Assembly (NCBI GenBank): GCA_028527945.1
Contig: JAQQAK010000420.1
Location: 1 to 15,997, forward strand
Source of the DNA: Spirochaetaceae bacterium
Lineage (GTDB): Bacteria; Spirochaetota; Spirochaetia; UBA9216
Direction: 5' to 3'
Length of the DNA: 15,997 nt
Below are positions 13,413 to 15,997 of the stretch, in pieces (the stretch's first letter is position 1; each line of letters starts with the position of its first letter). Under the pieces are notes generated by a model that saw only the letters and a list, made by a program, of their open reading frames with translations, did no database searches and had not been told where the DNA came from. The translations under genes and the position numbers were made by a program.

Positions 13413-14549
13413 ATGAAGATCTATAAAAACAGGATTAAGAGTTTATGCGAATGGATGCAGAAGCAGAAAATAGATGCTGTTGTTATCGAAGATACAGAAG
13501 GAAGACAAACCAAAAACTTACGCTATTTATCAGGAATGGATTCTGATGCTCTTTTAATTGTTTTCTCAAATTCCGAAACAGTTCTTGTTGCCTGGGATGT
13601 AATAATGGCAGAAAAAACAGCCTTTGCGGATAAGATAATTTCATATGGAGACTTCAACCGCAATTTTTGTAAAGCAGTAAAGCAAATATGCTCAGCAAAA
13701 TTAACAGAAGGTACAATTGAATTTTCCTCATCAACACCTTATGTACTTTATAACGAACTTGAGAAAGAGCTTTATCCATTTACAATAAAATGCAGAGCAG
13801 AAGGAGTAGATGAATACCTTCTTAACCTACGCGCGGTTAAAGATGAAGTTGAGATTGAAATTTACAAAGAAGCCGGATTATTAACTAATAAATTGATAAA
13901 TACTATTGAAGCAGCTTTTATTGATGGAAGCATAAAAACAGAAATAGATGCTGCAATGCTTATAGAATCTGAAGGACGAAAACTTGGCGCCGAAGGCACC
14001 AGCTTTGAAACACTCGCCGCAGGTGCAGGCCGTTCCTGGGGTATACACTGCATTCCAGCATACAGCTCAGATAACATAGGAACGGTTTTACAAGGGCAAG
14101 CTGGTGGGCTTTCTATAATCGACTGTGGATTGAAATTTAAAGGTTACGCAACAGATATTACCATGACAATTTGCAGGGGTTCTTTATCTGACAAACAAGA
14201 ACAAATGGTTGAACTAACAAAAAAAGCTCATAACCTAGCAGCAGAAAAAGCATCACATAAAAATATCTGCGCAAATGAGCTTGCAACAGCAGTTGACAAG
14301 TTTTTTGAAGAAACCGGGTATATAATGCCCCACAGTCTGGGTCATGGGATAGGACTTGATGTACATGAAGCACCTTCGATAAAAAGCGGAACACCATTCA
14401 AGAAAACAATACTTCCAGGCATGATTTTTACAATAGAACCAGGCTTGTATGACAAAGACGCCGGTGGAGTCAGACTTGAAAATGATTACCTGATGACAGA
14501 GAGTGGTGCGGTTCCAATAACAGCATCAAAGATTATTTATCTCCCATAA
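13413..14549 (+). CDS. M24 family metallopeptidase, Xaa-Pro aminopeptidase type
   Basis: The 378-residue protein has a creatinase/prolidase-like N-terminal domain (1-135, with NLRYLSGMDSDALLIV) and a pita-bread M24 catalytic domain (145-378). All five expected metal ligands are present: D237 (IIDCG), D248 (ATDITM), H311 (SLGHGIG), E342 (TIEPG) and E356 (RLEND). HEAP (about 317-320) supplies the usual second conserved histidine. Such cytoplasmic dinuclear enzymes remove an N-terminal residue from X-Pro peptides, or cleave X-Pro dipeptides in the prolidase branch; the two cannot be separated here with certainty. The ATG is preceded by AAAGGA with about nine bases of spacing. The gene ends 18 bases before the stop of the convergent lipoprotein gene, with no clear terminator between. 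Confidence 0.92.
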   Translation: MKIYKNRIKSLCEWMQKQKIDAVVIEDTEGRQTKNLRYLSGMDSDALLIVFSNSETVLVAWDVIMAEKTAFADKIISYGDFNRNFCKAVKQICSAKLTEGTIEFSSSTPYVLYNELEKELYPFTIKCRAEGVDEYLLNLRAVKDEVEIEIYKEAGLLTNKLINTIEAAFIDGSIKTEIDAAMLIESEGRKLGAEGTSFETLAAGAGRSWGIHCIPAYSSDNIGTVLQGQAGGLSIIDCGLKFKGYATDITMTICRGSLSDKQEQMVELTKKAHNLAAEKASHKNICANELATAVDKFFEETGYIMPHSLGHGIGLDVHEAPSIKSGTPFKKTILPGMIFTIEPGLYDKDAGGVRLENDYLMTESGAVPITASKIIYLP

Positions 14550-14567
14550 GGATGTAAATTAAATAGC

Positions 14568-15422
14568 TTAGAACCTGCCTGAATCATTTTGACCTGTTAG
14601 GTAATTAGTAAAACACCAATACGAATCATTAAAATAAACAGAAACAACCTCTCCATTTTCTAAATTCATAAAAGAAGTAGTTTTATCCTTTATTATACAA
14701 ACTTGTATAAAACAATCGTAATCAATAGAAATCGATTCTTCAGAACCATAAAGAAAATTATCAGAAATATAACTTCCTCCGGTTACCGGTAGAAGAAAGT
14801 TTTTCATATCTGTTTTTGTTATTGAAGATTCTCTAAAAACACCATATGCCAAACGAGATAAAATATTTCTGCTATCAATTATCCAGCCCCCACCTTTAAC
14901 TGGCTCAGTATCAGAGTTTTCAAACCGGTAAACCTTTTCGGCTACAGCTTCTCTAAAACTTATTGTATTAAAACCTTTAATTATTCCTGTGCTTTCAGAG
15001 CATTTCTTTAAAACAAAGCCTTCAAAGCCATTGCTCCAAGAAAGTTCCAAAGATGAGTTTTCCACATCTAATGGATAAATAGCCGCTGCTGGAAAGCTTC
15101 CTTGAAAACTAAAACAGCCAGTATCAGAGAAAGCAGTAAAAACAGGATAAGCAAGAATAGGTAAATTAACTCCCCTGGTTATATTCAAATCAACTAATAA
15201 ATCTTTTGATGAATCAAAGCATATAGCTTCTATAGAAGAATAAACAACACAGTCATCATAAATACTAACAGGATATTCAATGATATAGGATGAAATTCTA
15301 CATTTTTGTTCCAAAGAAGCAGTGCATGGAATAAGAACCTGAATCTCTGAATTCGTTCTAAAAAACGTGCAGCTCTGTATCAGCATAATAAAAAGAAATA
15401 ATAATGTTTTTATATACTTCAC
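14568..15422 (-). CDS. Lipoprotein of unknown function
   Basis: I do not recognise a family. The 284-residue protein has a lipoprotein signal (MKYIK, hydrophobic 7-15, then LIQSC with C18). The mature part looks beta-rich, with alternating hydrophobic residues, many Ser/Asp/Asn turns and nine further cysteines (for example IPCTASLEQKC, YDCFIQVC, YWC). That is high for an exported protein and could allow disulfides. A GGGWIIDSRNILSRLAYGVF segment is the most family-like stretch. The GTG start sits 22 bases after the DUF4416 stop, so the two genes are probably co-transcribed, with DUF4416 first; no Shine-Dalgarno is visible before it. The first in-frame ATG is at codon 13, inside the signal, which makes GTG the sensible start. 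Confidence 0.75.
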   Translation of the reverse strand: MKYIKTLLFLFIMLIQSCTFFRTNSEIQVLIPCTASLEQKCRISSYIIEYPVSIYDDCVVYSSIEAICFDSSKDLLVDLNITRGVNLPILAYPVFTAFSDTGCFSFQGSFPAAAIYPLDVENSSLELSWSNGFEGFVLKKCSESTGIIKGFNTISFREAVAEKVYRFENSDTEPVKGGGWIIDSRNILSRLAYGVFRESSITKTDMKNFLLPVTGGSYISDNFLYGSEESISIDYDCFIQVCIIKDKTTSFMNLENGEVVSVYFNDSYWCFTNYLTGQNDSGRF

Positions 15423-15444
15423 ACATAAGTGCTAAAAAGAAAAA

Positions 15445-15972
15445 TTATTTCTGCTTTAATTTTTCCTTATAAAGAGATCTGATTTTTTCTAGTATAGAAA
15501 TATATTCAGGACTTTGGTAATCAGGATATGTCCAATCAAGGGCATGAAATTCTTTTTTCATATAAATAAGAGTAACCTCGCCGTAGATTCCGTCCTGAAG
15601 AGGTATACGATGGCCAACATTTTTTGTTGTAGCAAGAATAAGCCTGTTTAGATCAAGTAAGCCAGGATCAAGATTTATTTTTCTGCCCTCGCCCACAACA
15701 TATTTTTGCTCAATATCATTAGTGGCATGCTTAATTAAAGACAGCTCGGAGGGATCTATCAATCTTTTAAAAGATAGAAATCTACGTCTTATAGAATCAC
15801 CCATTTCTTTGTCATAGTATGATGTCCATTTAAAATTAAGCGGATCTGTTATCAGATCCGCTTCACCATAAAGCTTCTGAAGCTCTTCAAAAAGAGCATT
15901 TTCAGCATCAGGAAGCGTAGATAAAACCCCAATAATGAGGTTTTCTTTTATGTATTTTTTTATTTCACCCAT
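15445..15972 (-). CDS. DUF4416 family protein
   Basis: The 175-residue protein matches the DUF4416 family pattern. Its hallmarks are an early IIGVL strand, FKWTSYYDKEMGDSIRRRFL, LIDPSELSLIKHATNDIE, a GRKINLDPGLLDL block, LILATTKNVGHRIPL, GIYGEVTLIY and the C-terminal LDWTYPDYQSPEYISIL. The family is common in spirochaetes and deltaproteobacteria and has no established function that I know of; the conserved Lys/His/Asp/Tyr residues suggest an active or binding site. No signal peptide is present, so it is cytoplasmic. It is the first gene of a likely two-gene unit with the lipoprotein gene. Only 25 bases of upstream sequence remain in the window, and no Shine-Dalgarno is seen there. An internal perfect hairpin lies near the 5' end of the gene. 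Confidence 0.88.
   Translation of the reverse strand: MGEIKKYIKENLIIGVLSTLPDAENALFEELQKLYGEADLITDPLNFKWTSYYDKEMGDSIRRRFLSFKRLIDPSELSLIKHATNDIEQKYVVGEGRKINLDPGLLDLNRLILATTKNVGHRIPLQDGIYGEVTLIYMKKEFHALDWTYPDYQSPEYISILEKIRSLYKEKLKQK
15838..15863 (-). repeat. Perfect 11-base hairpin inside the DUF4416 gene
   Basis: AAGCGGATCTG and CAGATCCGCTT are perfect complements around a four-base loop. The element begins about 109 bases into the coding sequence on the minus strand and is more GC-rich than its surroundings. In the sense RNA it is followed by AATTTTAAAT, not a pure U-tract. Confidence 0.6.
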
Positions 15973-15997
15973 AAGAATTCTATTAGATACCAGCTTT

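Overview
The window looks like a piece of a low-GC spirochaete chromosome, most likely a Treponema. The evidence is the gene repertoire: a DUF4416 protein, an RsmE with the GSERGW form of its SAM motif, a membrane sensor kinase plus NtrC-type regulator pair resembling the T. pallidum AtoS/AtoC-annotated pair, a methyl-accepting chemotaxis protein remnant, and several lipoproteins. This is recognition by eye, not a database search. No phage, transposase, CRISPR, tRNA or rRNA was seen.

Layout. 1-1092 is the 3' part of a radical SAM/SPASM-like gene that enters from outside the window. 1089-4581 (minus) is a two-component operon: a multi-spanning histidine kinase followed by a sigma-54 activator response regulator. 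A short divergent region (4582-4657) separates the kinase from rsmE (plus). rsmE meets, tail to tail, a PflX-like radical SAM gene (minus), which is preceded by a DUF1007 exported protein (minus). A divergent lipoprotein 5'-nucleotidase (7366-8985, plus) ends in a strong terminator. Next come a broken chemotaxis-receptor remnant (9078-9467, minus) and a small lipoprotein gene (9686-10255, minus). The 429-base gap 10256-10684 holds a two-hairpin RNA with complementary loops, a possible 39-codon ORF overlapping it, a perfect 20-base palindrome and the leuS promoter. leuS (10685-13195) and an M24 aminopeptidase (13413-14549) follow on plus. The window closes with a DUF4416 gene and an unknown lipoprotein gene on minus.

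Two themes stand out. First, at several genes (kinase, rsmE, pflX-like, leuS, perhaps DUF1007) a -10-like hexamer ends 5-6 bases before the start codon and no Shine-Dalgarno sequence is visible. Other genes (5'-nucleotidase, lipoprotein 10255, the MCP remnant, the response regulator) have good ribosome binding sites. This suggests a class of leaderless mRNAs. Second, the minus-strand RNA at 10349-10413 has two GC-rich stems whose loops can form eight base pairs with each other, followed by a U-tract, upstream of the lipoprotein gene. It is the best candidate for an undescribed regulatory element here.
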